A stretch of 43,500 nucleotides of DNA from Apostichopus japonicus (taxonomy: Eukaryota; Echinodermata; Holothuroidea; Aspidochirotida; Stichopodidae). Shown here piece after piece: positions 1 through 12,604 of the stretch (its first letter is position 1; each line of letters begins with the position of its first letter). The position numbers were made by a program, and so were the translations under genes. The notes beneath the pieces are model-generated. The model saw nothing but the letters and a program-made list of their open reading frames with translations, was not told the DNA's origin and made no database searches. The stretch is from the NCBI RefSeq assembly GCF_037975245.1, contig NC_092569.1, positions 12,465,001 to 12,508,500 of the forward strand, written 5' to 3'.

Positions 1-507
1 CGCTCTTGATACGGAAACTTGACGGTGCCATGAATCGTCAACGTGGAATCTTCTACAAGGACTTAGATATCACATTTAGTGTTCAGGGTGTAAGTGAACG
101 GGGTGGTTATATGGAGCATCCTACCATACGTAAAGCTCGCAAAACGAGGGCAGCACAGTGTTATTTCGTAAGTATGGAGTACATGCCCCACTGCCTGTTT
201 AATAAACAGAACGGTAGAACATTTTTTAACTAAACATGAAAGAGACAACACATTTGTATGGACCCTTTTGAAAGCAACAAAATACTATTTTTTTTAATTG
301 ATATATGATATGTGTTATTGTATTTTATTACGTAACATGAATGAACTGATTAACAAATGCATGGAAGCATTGAAAGGATTTGGCATGATGACCCTGCCCG
401 CTCCCCCTCCCCCCAAAAGATTTTATCTAAAAAAATAAAGGAAATATCTGAAACTAAAATTTCTGATTTCATTCTGTGTTTATTTCATATACTTGAATAT
501 TATTCAA
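1..507. repeat. Direct repeat copy A (pairs with 43003-43500)
   Basis: This segment matches 43003-43500 almost base for base at a constant offset of 43,002. I count two substitutions in the first 200 bases (G/A near 17 and T/C near 181), two one-base indels in homopolymers, one A/G change and one 9-bp indel. An open frame on the plus strand, ending with a stop near 233, is present in both copies with two amino-acid differences; it contains the string RQRGIFYKDLDITFSVQG. In copy B the frame can be extended upstream to a stop near 42970. I do not recognise the protein. The copy is cut by the window edge, so its true left end is unknown. It could be part of a dispersed element or of a tandem duplication. 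Confidence 0.9.
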
Positions 508-2147
508 CATATTTCAAAGAACGGTGATGCGCGCTACGAGAATGATCTCTTAAAATGAGGGCAGCATACAACATTTAGTAACCCAAATAAAGGTAATGAA
601 GCAATTACGCACTGTGAGTTAGTGAAAAGTTGTACGTATGTTCATGGCAGGGGTTTAGATAGAACTGGCCATCGTAACTTCGATAGTTCTGTACAGTGCC
701 TGTGCTTCTGATTAAGACAGTTGGTTACATTCTGGTCGACTCTACATGCTTGCCTATTCCCGATTGGTATTTTCATTGATGGACCAGTTGCGACAACCAT
801 AAAGGGACAAGGAGCACGTCCAACCGCCCCCCCCCCCAACCCCGCTTTCTGAATGATTGGGGACACAAATATCAAAAGTCCCTCCAGGTTTGGTGACTGA
901 CTCGTGTAGGCGCTAGGCCTATCAGGCTCATGATGACTCGTGTATCTCATAAAAGGAGCACAAACATTGTGCTGTGAGATTAGTAATTATTAATGTTTTA
1001 TTCTCATCTGCCCCCATCCCCCACCCCGATGAAAAGAAGGAATTACGGATTTCATTTATAGCGTAAATTAAATGATTGTATAAATGTTGTATTATCACGT
1101 ACATTCAGTTTGGTTAGCAATGCCAGTCATGGTAGTTTTAAGTGTTTTTGAAATTATTATATATTTCATAGGAGTTTTGAGACAAATACATATATGGTGC
1201 TAAGCCTGGGTGCTAAGCTGCTATAGTCATGATGTAGTGATAACCATGTTACTCATTATACCTCAAGTATGCTAGTTTAGTACTTACGCACATATGTTCA
1301 CAAAAAAAGTTTATGTGTGATTACGTTAACTGATGCCAAGTAGGGGGGGGTGGTGGGTGATTGGTTGGGGAGGGGTGGTTGATAGGGCAGGGTGGTGATG
1401 ACAGTGCGTTTGCTTTGTTTTGTTTTCACGAGTTTGGTCAGAATTACAATAAACGTAGAGACCTCATATATTATCCTGCGTGAACAGTGTAGCAGTCTAA
1501 TGTGAAACTACGGTTCATGCATATATGTATTACGACTATATGTTTTATATATATACCTATCAATTTCATTGTTAGCCCCTATATCAGTGCCCCAATGTTT
1601 CAACTAAGAATATTGAGTCACAGACCCCTACACGGTCCTACCACTCGCGGTTTGTGCTACGCGCACACTCCTTCAGTTCTATCCATGATCAGTCATTTAT
1701 GTACACGCCCTCACTTTTCAATTGGGATTGACGCCCTGGGACCAGGGAGTAGCTACAGCCTGGACAGACTGACGCAGTTGTCCACGATTACAAACTACCC
1801 ATTTTCGACAAATGTAACCAACACCGAAAGAAAGAAACTCTGCATGTTACCTAAATGAACCAACCGTTCTTAAATGGAACAAACAACAAAAATCAAACTC
1901 AACCTTTGCTGCAGGCTTTCTGTCGACAATATTCTCGAGCATATGATAGCGAGCATAATCCCAAATAGGATTGCCGTTAGTCACATTTAATGGACTCATA
2001 TATCTAAGTGTTTCATTGCAGATAAGTAGGGGTGGGGTGGGGTGGGGTCGGGTGGGGTTGGGGGAGAGGAAATCATATCAGCGATCGATTGGACGTAAAA
2101 TACGTTAAATGAGACAGAAACCCAACAATCATCTTTGGTCAATGTGA
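508..2147. other. Non-coding, no recognisable gene
   Basis: AT-rich sequence with short G-rich runs near 1340-1390 and 2028-2068 (GGGGTGGGGT type, able to form G-quadruplexes). A 118-codon open frame at 1502-1858 on the plus strand shows no domain or low-complexity signature that I recognise, and I do not call it a gene. Confidence 0.5.
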
Positions 2148-2287
2148 TGGTGTGATAACACTGATAAACAGTGATAAGACAGTGATATCACAGTGATAAC
2201 ACAGTGATAAGACAGTGATATCACAGTGATAACACAGTGATAATACAGTGATAACACATACACAACACAGTGATAACACTGATAAAC
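2148..2287. repeat. Short-period minisatellite (CAGTGATAACA-like)
   Basis: About a dozen imperfect copies of an 11-bp unit, CAGTGATAACA and variants such as CAGTGATATCA and CAGTGATAAGA, lie head to tail. The repeat opens the minus-strand frame and gives a spurious peptide of repeated VLSLCYHCDIT blocks. Confidence 0.85.
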
Positions 2288-2443
2288 ACCTTCGCCAAAC
2301 AGTTAAGGAAAAATCTGATTCCATTTAGCCAGATATTGCAGGTTTAATGATCCCGACACAGACATAGCTGAAGCCTTTATTAAGTCTAAATCATATATTA
2401 TCAACGTACTATGTGCTTTACTTTGTGCTGTTTTGTGTTTGAA

Positions 2444-2548
2444 TTGATTTAATGTCGGTTATAGAGGTGCGTTATGAATTTATATTAAAAAAAATATTGA
2501 TTCATTGTCGGTTATGGAGGTGCGTTATGAATTTATATATAAAAAAAA
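2444..2548. repeat. Tandem duplication, two 53-bp units
   Basis: Two adjacent units begin TTGATTTAATGTCGGTTAT and TTGATTCATTGTCGGTTAT. Both continue through GAGGTGCGTTATGAATTTATAT into an A run. The A-rich end of each unit suggests replication slippage or a short duplicated A-tailed fragment. Confidence 0.85.
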
Positions 2549-3530
2549 GGATAAACACGCAAAGATGCATTCTAAGAAAAGGAAAAAGAAAATGGGAGGT
2601 AGGCGAGCAATATAATAGATTAATTTATGGTTCAAAATCCCGCCCCTTTCATGCATAACCTATAACTTAGCAAACCTAATTCTAGAGAACGTTTATTGAC
2701 TGTCGGATATCCTCACCCCCCCCCCCCACCCTCCCCGCTGTCCTGTTTCTATCTCAATGTATTGTGAAAGTAGATTCTAGTTCTGACGAAGAGAAGAAAG
2801 AAAGTAGGAAATCCACACATATAAAATGCATGTGAAGTTCCTATTTACTCTCCCTAAAACATTAGAAATTATAAAACGACAGACTCGTCGACTCATTTCA
2901 GTATTAACAATGTTATACGCAATTTATTTGAAGTGACTCGAAACACTACCGCAATTTATAGAGATACGAGTATGGCCACCAGAGTCGTACATTGAACAAA
3001 AGGTATACGTCTTTGCTTTCCCAACATTTCCCTTGGCAACCCATTCTATGACTACTGATTTCTCTAGGTCAGCCACGACCGATAACTTCTAAGGCCTAAA
3101 AATGGCCCGTTATATACTATAGTTGATAAACTGATTAAACTGCACATTAGTTGATATTGGCTGCAATGGAAATATGCACTGAAAGTTATTTCAACAACTG
3201 CACACATATACATATTTATCAAAATCGTTGGTGGAGGAGGGGGAGGGGATGGGGGGGGAGCACTATGAGACAGGAAGTTTACTCTCAGCTTACTTTGGAA
3301 ACTTTTGCTACCATTTACTGATATTTGTTGGTTTTCAATTCCCTATCTCGCGACCAAACGAAAACATTTTAGCGATCCATGTTTGGATCGCTAGCTATAA
3401 TTTGGAAGCGTGCCTGTACACAGAAACGTTAGAAACACACACAAAAAAAGAAACACAAAGTGCGCCACCTATTCAGTAGCGCAATGTTGGTATGATAAAA
3501 ACCAAACCCAGTTCTCTGATAAGCTACACC
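2549..3530. other. Non-coding, no recognisable gene
   Basis: I see only poly-C (about 2717) and poly-G (about 3238-3258) runs and AT-rich sequence. No exon with convincing splice sites or a domain was found. Confidence 0.45.
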
Positions 3531-5810
3531 TACACTCTAAACACAAAAGAGTGAAAAAAAATCACTCTTAACCGAGAGTGATATTTTATCATTCCATAAG
3601 AGCCAAAATTCACTCTATATAAGAGCGAAATTTGTTGGTGTTCAGTTCCTCCAGTTACTTCTCTGTACACTCTTTGACCCGGAGTGAATAATAAGTGTGT
3701 GTTGACATGTGAATAGCCAATAACATTGACGAATGCTGCCGCTCTTTTTGATTATCTGACAGGCAATAAATTGCCTACATAACATACTACAGTATAATGT
3801 ATGCAATATCGCAAAAACAATTCAATCAAAACCACGCAGAGACTTTTCTGAGGCAATTGAAGATGTCTGTCCAAAACTGGTTGGAGTGTCATGGTTTTGG
3901 AGAAAACATTGTACAGTTATTTGAAGGTATATCAATCTATCTTTAATAAGTCGAATAATCACATACTAGCCATATGTACTATATGAGTAGTTGTAGTAGG
4001 ATACTAGGCAAGGGTATGTTGTTATTGTCAATATATATATAAACTTATAACGTAGGCTTTGGTCTAGGTCCAACGCAACACTAACAAAGTAACGTACAAG
4101 TGACCTGGTGAGGTTTAATCTTTATTGAACATTTAGCATATAGGCCTATGCTGTTAAAATTATAAACTAACCCATTACTATAACTTAGGCCTTAATAATT
4201 TAACCGTTGCCTACTACCAGTAACAATATTAATCAGGCCAAATCGAGGTAACTCGGATATGGAATGTACTTTAAATTCAGACTTCATACCGTTAAATTAA
4301 ATATAAAAAAGGGTTTCAAATAGGGGATCAATCAATCAATCAACAAAGTCATTTAATTAACTTTCCACCTGGTTTTACTTGCGTTAGTGTGCTTAATTTC
4401 TGACCTATTGTATAACGCTGAAATTATAAGTAGGCCATACAAGGCTAACGATTAGGTTTGTGACATACGCCCCGCTTACGGAAAACCTTCGTATATGTAG
4501 CACGTCAAAACATCCATCCATTTTACACACTAAATTCCAATAGAAGATGATCGTTGAAGAAAAATTCCTTCTTAGACTTACTCAAGTTCACTGCTAAACT
4601 TGTTGAATGAGATTTCATAAAATAGCTGTTAGTAATCCTGATGCTGGAGAACTTCAAATTCATCAAAATAAAACACCTGTTTGGGCTGATGACATAACAA
4701 CTCAGGTTATCCTGAGTGATATTTAAAACATACATGGACTAAGTATAGAGTCCTGAGGGTAATGAAAAAACTGAATATTTAAGCTTATTGCAAATTTAAA
4801 TTAACTAAATTTATGTTTCACTAAGTGAAGTTTGTTGACAGGATTTTCAAGCAAAACATCTCGGAAAACAGACACCTTGGCAGGATTTTGTTGGAGGAGA
4901 TGGAAGATGGTCATGTGACCATATCATCAAGAAAGAAGTTGGTGCAAGTTATGGTCACTTATCTCATAGAGGTGGACTCAATGTAGGTATAAATATCTAG
5001 TTAGCACATGACTAGGTTAGCCAAGAAAGAAGTAACTATAGATTTATGAGATTATCAACAATGGCCCCACAAGGCAGTGGGGGCCTTTAACGATTGATGT
5101 TGTTTGCCTACATATAATTTGATGTAGGCCTATGCATTGTTCAATTCAATTCAATAATGTAATATCTTGTCATTGCTCCCTAGATTAACCTCGGATTTGA
5201 CCAGCTCTCCTCTATACGGGGAGTGAATTTATAACCAAAATGGCAATGGTAAAATCATCAAAGTGTCTCAGGGTGTAAAGAAATAAATTCTTGGGTGCCA
5301 TTTTTCTGAAATATAAAGATGGAGATGGTACAAGCAAAGGGTACATTGGAACCATATAGCAGACATTTTATCATAGTTGCTTTATTCTCAACATAATGCC
5401 ATGAGGTCAAGAAGACTATTCAATTAACCATTTAGTCAGGATCAGGCTATAGTTCCCACATATTTAAAAAGTCAACATTTCATAGTTCCCCTTGTGCGGG
5501 TATTGAGACATATAAGCTATGGATACCAATGGTCATCTGCAATTATGTTTCAACACAACGTAATTGCAAGTTAACCGAATAATTTTCTATGCACTTCACA
5601 CGAACATGTTCTTTTGCTGTGGCCAACACTTTTCCGAGGCTACGCCAATTAGTGTCCACTGCATATAGCTCCATGTGAGAGGACATACATGGAATTGAAG
5701 GTCATGTCATTACCCATTATGAGTCATCCCAGCTACTAGACAATGTTCCTTAAACATAATGCTGTTACATATGCCTGCATATTCTTCATATTTATCTGGT
5801 GTCATATTAA

Positions 5811-6155
5811 AGGCATTGAAGACTCGCCCCAAACCGCGTGCGGCCATCTGAAAAGTTAACTTTCCGTTGCTTGCAAGTGACGTTTTCTTCTTGTCGCTAC
5901 AAAATGCAGACAGTAATGAAACGTGGAACCTTGTTATCTTTTATCTAGACCTGAGATGTCCATGCTGCTATGTGCATTGTGTTGTGGGTATTGACCGTAG
6001 CTGTATGTATCGACTGTACACTAGTGTCCAATTACCGACGGTGTGTGTATTTTCTGGGATCGATGGTGGTGTCTAACACTTCTGTTACACCTCATTCGAA
6101 ACTAGGTCAGATTACCGGCATGAGACGTTTCTTTGTGCGCGAGTCTTCACACCCT
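5811..6155. mobile_element. TTAA-flanked MITE with AGGCATTGAAGACTCGC termini
   Basis: The element is bounded by TTAA at 5807-5810 and 6156-6159. Its left end AGGCATTGAAGACTCGC matches the inverted right end AGGGTGTGAAGACTCGCGC. A TTAA target is typical of piggyBac and Kolobok superfamilies. A further single end of the same family lies at 41354-41380. Outside the element, imperfect ~50-bp direct repeats (5752-5806 and 6156-6214, sharing CATGCCTGCATATTC-like sequence) flank both sides, which a 4-bp duplication does not explain. Confidence 0.6.
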
Positions 6156-6454
6156 TTAAACAAAATGCTGGTACATATCATGCCTGCATATTCTTTATAT
6201 TTCTAGTGTCATATTAAGTTATATGGGTAATTGGTCATTTCTTATCATATAATAGAACAGCAATTAGAGATATAATGTGGCATCATTAACATATTTCTTC
6301 TTTTGTGCAGCTGACTCATGTGCCCTGGAACTGCTGGTCACGATGATGAGGACCACAAATTACAGAAAGGAGAAAAGATCATCTACTGTATCAGCCAGTA
6401 TACAGTGCATGCCGTATGATACAGAATAGAGTGGTAAATAAATATTATTTAAAG

Positions 6455-6757
6455 CAGGGTTTTTCTAACTTTATCCCCCCAGGAACCCCCTGTGGATGTC
6501 AGAGTTGTCCACGAATCCCCAATATTGCGAGGCACGATCTGAGTCATTATTATACTATAATACGCATAACAGTGCTTGGTAAAAGATCAAGTTCATAGTG
6601 TAATGTTGTGGAATATGTACGACTGATTATATGATATATAAGAATTTAGTTCAACAAAAAATACTCTAGTTTTGACTTTCAGAAACGTCTCACGAACCCC
6701 CTGGGATAGACTCACGCATCCCCTGGGGGTTCATTCACCCCAGTTAGGGAACCCCTG
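6455..6757. mobile_element. hAT-like MITE with 8-bp target duplication
   Basis: The left end CAGGGTTTTTCTAAC matches the inverted right end CAGGGGTTCCCTAAC, a classic hAT terminal pattern. The flanks ATTTAAAG (6447-6454) and ATTTAAAC (6758-6765) match at 7 of 8 bases, the length expected of a hAT target duplication. The 303-bp body has no coding capacity, so it is a non-autonomous copy. Confidence 0.8.
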
Positions 6758-9229
6758 ATTTAAACGAAGCCTATTTGCTTAAAAAGCTGTTCAGCTAAGT
6801 CAACAATACGATCAAAATAGCATCATTGACGACTTAATTGCAATTTGTTTGTATTTATAATGGTTCATAATAATTGTTCAAATCTATATGATGCAAATGT
6901 GATTACAACTTAAATGGGTTTTCTTTTTTTGTGGGTGTGTGTGGGGGCGGGGGGTGGGGTGGCAGCTAGGATGTATATGCTGGAGCCTGGTGAAAATTAA
7001 ATGCTGTTTAAGTATTTATTATCAAGGCCTGAGCTTTGGAGATAAATTCAAGATCAAACAGTATGACAAATTTCGAGTTATTTGAGCGTTTAATTTCTTC
7101 ACAGCTTTTATACCCTACATACTCAATTTGGTGCCTACTTATCTGAACAAACTTTTGTCTATCAAAGGAGAAAAGCACCCAACAGATAAAATAATGTGGT
7201 AGAGAAGGACAAGATTTGCAGTATATTGTATGAAAAATTGAATCAGTTTTACTCAAAACAAAATAAGTTCAAACTGATGTTCCAGGTTCACAAACAGATC
7301 ATTGTTTTGTATTTGTTATCAATATCTTTCTTATTGACAACTATGATTATCTACACTGCTACAAAGATGTAGTAGTTTGTGTTATTCACATACTAATTCT
7401 ACCAGCATGTGTTCAGCAGCTGCTGTAGTTAAGTACTTAACAAAGTATTAACTTTATGAAGGGATTTATACTTCTAGTGACTCTTTAACAACATGTAAAA
7501 CTAAAATATAAGCTATTGTGTTTGGTAGTAAATACAGCTGATTCTATTTGCCACACCTCAACACATCTGCTAGGATTATTTCACGAGAATTATAGCAGGC
7601 ATGGCAACCACTTATCAAAATTACAATGCATGAAATCACACTTGTCTTAATTTGAAACTGTTTTTATAGTAATTTGAAATAATAAAAAAAAATGTTATTT
7701 TTACTTTCAGGTTGGAACCGATGTTGGTCAGTGGTGCACAGAAAAGATTGAGGAGTTCACTCACCATTTCTTATTAAGTCTTGGGCCAGCCAGCAGGTGT
7801 GTGAATGCACCAACATACCTGTTGGTGAATCTATAATAGTAGCATTTGACAGGCTTTTCAAGTTTCATTATATCTTGAATCTGCACTTTGCTCTACCTTT
7901 ATCTACTTTTTTAAAACTTATTTGAAGGTCTCATTTATAAGGTGGTCATGATAAGGTACACCCACAAGTTAGGTCATTTAATGTATCACTCAATAATATG
8001 CCTAATTAAGAGCATGTTCCAGCTATATGAGCATAAACCATATAAACAAACTAAAATAGATAACAGCATTCCTTAAATAAACTATCCAAATGCTTTCAAG
8101 TGACTCCTTCTTATTCCACTGCAGTTACTCTACCTTATGAACCTTCCTCTTACTTCTACGTTGTCCTTAACAATCCTATTTTATCCTACTTTTCTTGACT
8201 TGCCACCATCAAAATAAGTATTAATGAACTTGCATATTAATAAACTGTGAATATAAAAAATGTCATACGATTTTGTCATCATTGTTGGGTACCGGTGAAA
8301 ACTTCTAATGAAAGCCTGCAGAAGTCTCACTATTGTCTCATGTTTATCCTCTTTGTTTGTAAATTACATCCTACTTATGTTAGTTGTATCTTACACTCCC
8401 ACCTGTGTCCTGATTTTAGCTGATGGTCCACTTGAGAAAAACTTTATCCAGAATAGCTTAGGACTGTTAGGCTTTCATTACACTTTAATATTTAGTTTAT
8501 GCTTGACTGAAACTATTGTTTGATTTGTACATCACGGAAGGGAAGGAGACATGATGACCGGTGATGTTTTATCCTAACTTTGATAACATTTTTGTATGAT
8601 TGCTGAATATGGAGATTACTTTTATAACATGTTACAATGTCAGTTACTGAAGCAGATATTTTATAACTTTTGATTTAAGATTTAGTTTTATTTATTTTTT
8701 TATCAATTTACTATTACTAGTCTATACCATCCATCATTTGTTTGCATTGTCCTGTGTGTGCATGTTGTTCTATACTTGTATACTTAGTCCATTCATGACC
8801 TTTCATACTTGCCTGAACATTCTGTTTCTTTAAAGTTCCTTATTCAGGTACATACAACAAAAATGCGAGAACAATATTTCATGTCCTTTTTTTTTACATT
8901 GTCTCTAAATTGCCATGCAAATCTTTCAGTAGTGTAATTCTGTTACATTTTAGATCTTGTGTTGTATAACTCATGTTAATTTGGATGTGTGAGTGAGAAA
9001 GTTACTTCATTGCTATGACTTGATATGTAATACCACCATCTACAACTGTTCAGCAAAGATTAGACTAAAATGGCTGGTTCCTTTTCACCAACACCATAAA
9101 TAACATCACTAATTCACTCTGTACAGGATTCTGTAGGGGAGTGAAATTCACTCTTTAAAGAGTGGTCCCTCTTTACACTTCCTTGAAAGAGTTAAAATTC
9201 ATTCAATTAGAGTGAATTTTTAGAGTGTA

Positions 9230-12200
9230 TGCAGGCCTATCGTGAGGTTGGCTCAAACGTCGGGTGGAAGAGGGTGGGGTGGTTCCACTCACTGGGCATA
9301 CTACTGTGTACTGAATCTGTGACAACATCATATTCACAAAAGTTGCATAAGTTACAGGACACGGGCATTTTACCCTCCATATATTGTGGTTGCCTCTCCG
9401 TAAATTGTTTGTGCCCCCCCCCCCACCAAGACAGATTTTCCAATAATGAGAAAAATTTTGAGGTGACAAAAAAATAATAATAAGATAATTCCTGATACAA
9501 ACAAATGTATTGGTGCAGAACATATGTATAGCAATTAAACTTCATTTTAAATTTTGAACAGATATACTCCATTAGGCTTTAATTCAATCGATTTAGCTTT
9601 GAGTACTCAGAGATATATCTCACACACGACACTGGTGGTTTGATATCTCTGAAGAATAACCACATTAAAGCTGAAGAGCGCCACAGTTTTATCCAAACAA
9701 GTTAGAATACAACGGAGGGAGACAAACCCAACCAACATCATTAGCTTATACACCATAGATTTTCTTAAAGAACAACCCACCCCACCCCCTCAGAAATATC
9801 TTATAATAATAATCTTATAATAATCACCAGTTATGTTTAACGACGCTTATTGTTTTGGACATTTTTGATACATATGGCATTCCGTAGTACTGTTTGTCTA
9901 AAACGGAAAAAATCTGTAAATTACATTTGCACTTCTAAAAAGCTTCATTTCGTTTGGTTACTTCCTCTCTGTTTTAATTGATTTATTTTTAATTAGATAT
10001 TGTAAAGTAGCGAAATGTTCTTTTTTCGGTGTTTAAGTGATGTCATTGGTGCAGTATTTGTCTCTCACACTCGATTTTAAAGAAATAAAAAAAAAATTAC
10101 GTAATACTTAACCTTTACCACTACATTTGATACGCGTTTTGACGGTTATTCAGAAACAAAAGCACACTCGGGATGAGTGGTTATCCCACACGGAAGTATT
10201 ATACCAATTATAAAAATATTAGCCGGACGGGGCCATACATAATATGTTATAGCATACACTCAAGATATAGTTTCTCCATATATGAGATATTCAATTGACT
10301 ATGTTAGTAAATTTCCAGTGGCTTGGAATAATTTATATGACTGAGCCCCCCAGGAAATTATTTTGCACTCTCAGTCTAGCAGTTTTTGTGTTAGTGTGTT
10401 TGACATTTTCGTCCATAATATCGGTCTGGACATTGCTGGACACATATGCATACGCACAGATCATTGCAAGATAATACTAACAATGCATGCAGCTTGTATG
10501 ACTTCAAATGATGTGTTTACAATGCATTACAAATATAGCAAATGAGATATCAACTTGTAGATGTCACCCAGGGGTATATATACACAATGGATTGACCTTA
10601 ACATTTAAGTATGCAACGAGGAGCCGACGTCATTACCATTGTAGCATTATAAGAAAACACACACAAAAAACAAAAAAAAAACCAGAGGAAATGATTCTGT
10701 TTCCGTTTCTTCATGTTTGCTTTATAATTGTTACTTTCATTGATATTGGAGGCAACTTTGGGACCGACTTGGAATCGACTTTTGATATTCACTAGGGTGA
10801 CACACCCACCCACCCACGCCTTCCCTCGAAAGTACACTCTATAGGAACAGTCAGAGGGAAATTGGAATGGCTATACAGACTATAGGTTACATAAATTTCA
10901 CTCAATTCTTTATTTTGCTTGACCTATTATAGTATATCAATTAACTTAAGGCATGGAATTCTACCTACTGTTATCTTTTAAAACGCTTCAGTATATGGTT
11001 ACGATTAATCTTTCACAAACAAGCCTGTGAAGAACTTTACTTTATTACTTTTTTAATACATGAGTAAAAGCTGGTATGCACCTGCACAAGGTATACACTT
11101 CTGTAAATTTGTGACGTCATTCTGGCATAAGCGAGTTATTAATTGTCTTTCAGGGAAAGCAATGTGCTTCCGTTAGGTCAGCGTAGGTTTCAGTGATTAA
11201 AACCATAGCAACTATATCAATATAACAAAGTATATAGTGCAAACACATCTAATATCAAAATGAAAACAACATGTATGCATGATAAAACAGTTTAGAAATA
11301 TATGTATAGATAGTGCGTAAGATTCTAACAAGGTTAAATAACACATAAAAATGAATAAGCAATGAACTGAAGTTATATTAAAGGTTCTAAATGATCAGAC
11401 TGTATATGAATATTGCAGCACGGTAAATGAAATAATTCCGATATACAGTTGAATTCTGAATTTCTGAACTACGGAAAGATGTACGTACGGATCTCTGAGG
11501 TATTTGCTGGATTCGATCAAAAGACCGGTGTAAGTGGAACATGCAATGTCCGTCAACAGTTTTACAACAGTTTGCTTCACGTACACAGATTTTTTAATAT
11601 TTCGTGCCTCAAACAAGGCTTTTATTTACACTTTTTTTCTCGTGCACAGAGAGCTAAAACAAAAATCGCAAACGTATACATTATGCAAAAACCAAAGTAC
11701 ATACAACAATAAAAAATAAAAAACACATATATGATCTTGTTATTTATATTACATTACATTATGGGAAATTACAAGTCATTCAATCAAAAACTCAAGTATC
11801 ATTGTTACAATATGCCTCTAGAACATTCCATTTGCCAATGAATTTAACCATGTTGCCATTATTTACTGCAATCTGCTGTATAACTTATAGTGAAATTTTA
11901 TCAAATAGTAAAATGCTGCAATTGAAGGAATTTGATTCCTGAATCTTCCATCATGAATGACTTTTTTTTACTAAAATGAAGCACAAATTGATTCACGTAC
12001 ATGCACAGATGATACGAGGAACTGTTGAAATATTTAAACTGTTGAAATTAAAACTGACTATTATTGCACTGTCCGTATATTTCGGAGCAGCTGCATGGGC
12101 GCTATTATTCACCTGTTAACCGATACCCTCAGTCAAAAAACATATAGTTTGAAGGTTTATATACATGTACAGATGAAACCAGTCACCTGTAACTGGCTGA

Positions 12201-12604
12201 ACTTAAGCCTATTGAAACAAATAGTCAACACATCCGTGCACAAAGTACAATTCAGTGACTTTAATATCAGTGGTCCTCTATGGGCGCCCTGCGGGTCCAT
12301 TCCGGCGCGAGCAAGATTCAATTTTATACCCGCGAAACTGCGAAAGGAACATCGCCCCCACAATCTTGCAATAACAGGCTTAACTTCCACCCTATACGAT
12401 TGCGCAATCTAGGTGTAGTTAGTTTTATAGTGATGTTTTATTATTACCGACCCCTTTGTTCCAACGAATGAGTTTGTTTATGGTCTTCGTAGGAAATTAA
12501 TGAAGATCCCTCGCTCTGTTGTCTGTTTCACAGAACATTTTGAATGATTCATATCACTGCATTAAAATATGTACAATAAAAATTGTCACCCTCCTCCCAA
12601 CATT
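9230..12604. other. Non-coding, no recognisable gene
   Basis: AT-rich DNA with occasional CCCACCC and poly-A runs (for example 10660-10680 and 10800-10815). Open frames here (such as 10508-10795 and 11449-11712) lack any domain and overlap on both strands. The part below 12604 may hold the 3' UTR of the fucosyltransferase. Confidence 0.45.
12437..12442 (-). terminator. Possible polyadenylation signal of the fucosyltransferase gene
   Basis: The minus strand reads AATAAA about 160 bases after the stop codon at 12605. It is the first canonical hexamer that I found downstream. An AT-rich window contains such hexamers by chance. Confidence 0.3.

Larger units (their letters stand above)
3863..7798 (+). 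pseudogene. Possible SAM-domain protein exons, fragmented
   Basis: A first exon at 3863-3926 starts with ATG and reads MSVQNWLECHGFGENIVQLF before a GT donor. This matches the start of a sterile alpha motif domain (W, hydrophobic spacing, LFEG-like end). A candidate second exon follows the AG at about 4841 and includes the stretch TISSRKKLVQVMVTYLIEVD. This resembles the segment after the SAM domain in SAMD3-like proteins of fish and invertebrates. Further open stretches after polypyrimidine-AG sites lie at 6311-6429 (with the string CALELLVTMMRTTNYRKEKR) and 7712-7798. The phases of these pieces do not join into one frame, and the rest of the SAM fold is missing. The locus is therefore decayed, incompletely read, or partly coincidental. 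It lies wholly inside the 3531-9229 element. Confidence 0.3.
3531..9229. mobile_element. Putative 5.7-kb DNA transposon with TACACTCTAAA terminal inverted repeats
   Basis: The left end reads TACACTCTAAA and the right end TTTAGAGTGTA, an exact 11-bp inversion. Inside both ends lie many iterated CACTCT/GAGTGA motifs (3540-3695 and 9110-9215), resembling the subterminal repeats that transposases bind. Neither end has its own nearby partner, so I read them as the two ends of one element. No clear target-site duplication flanks them. The interior carries possible SAM-like exons and two smaller MITEs (5811-6155 and 6455-6757), which would be nested insertions. I saw no transposase catalytic domain. 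Alternatively, the ends are two solo MITEs of one family. Confidence 0.45.

Noticed and set aside
1502-1858. 118-codon open frame on the plus strand
   Set aside because: No domain, no convincing start context, no splice partners; a frame of this size is expected by chance in a window this long.
2148-2287. Regularly repeated unit considered as a CRISPR-like array
   Set aside because: The units are contiguous without unique spacers, and the genome is eukaryotic.
2590-2660. GGTTCAAAATCCCGCC resembling a tRNA T-arm
   Set aside because: No acceptor stem, D-arm or anticodon arm can be drawn upstream.
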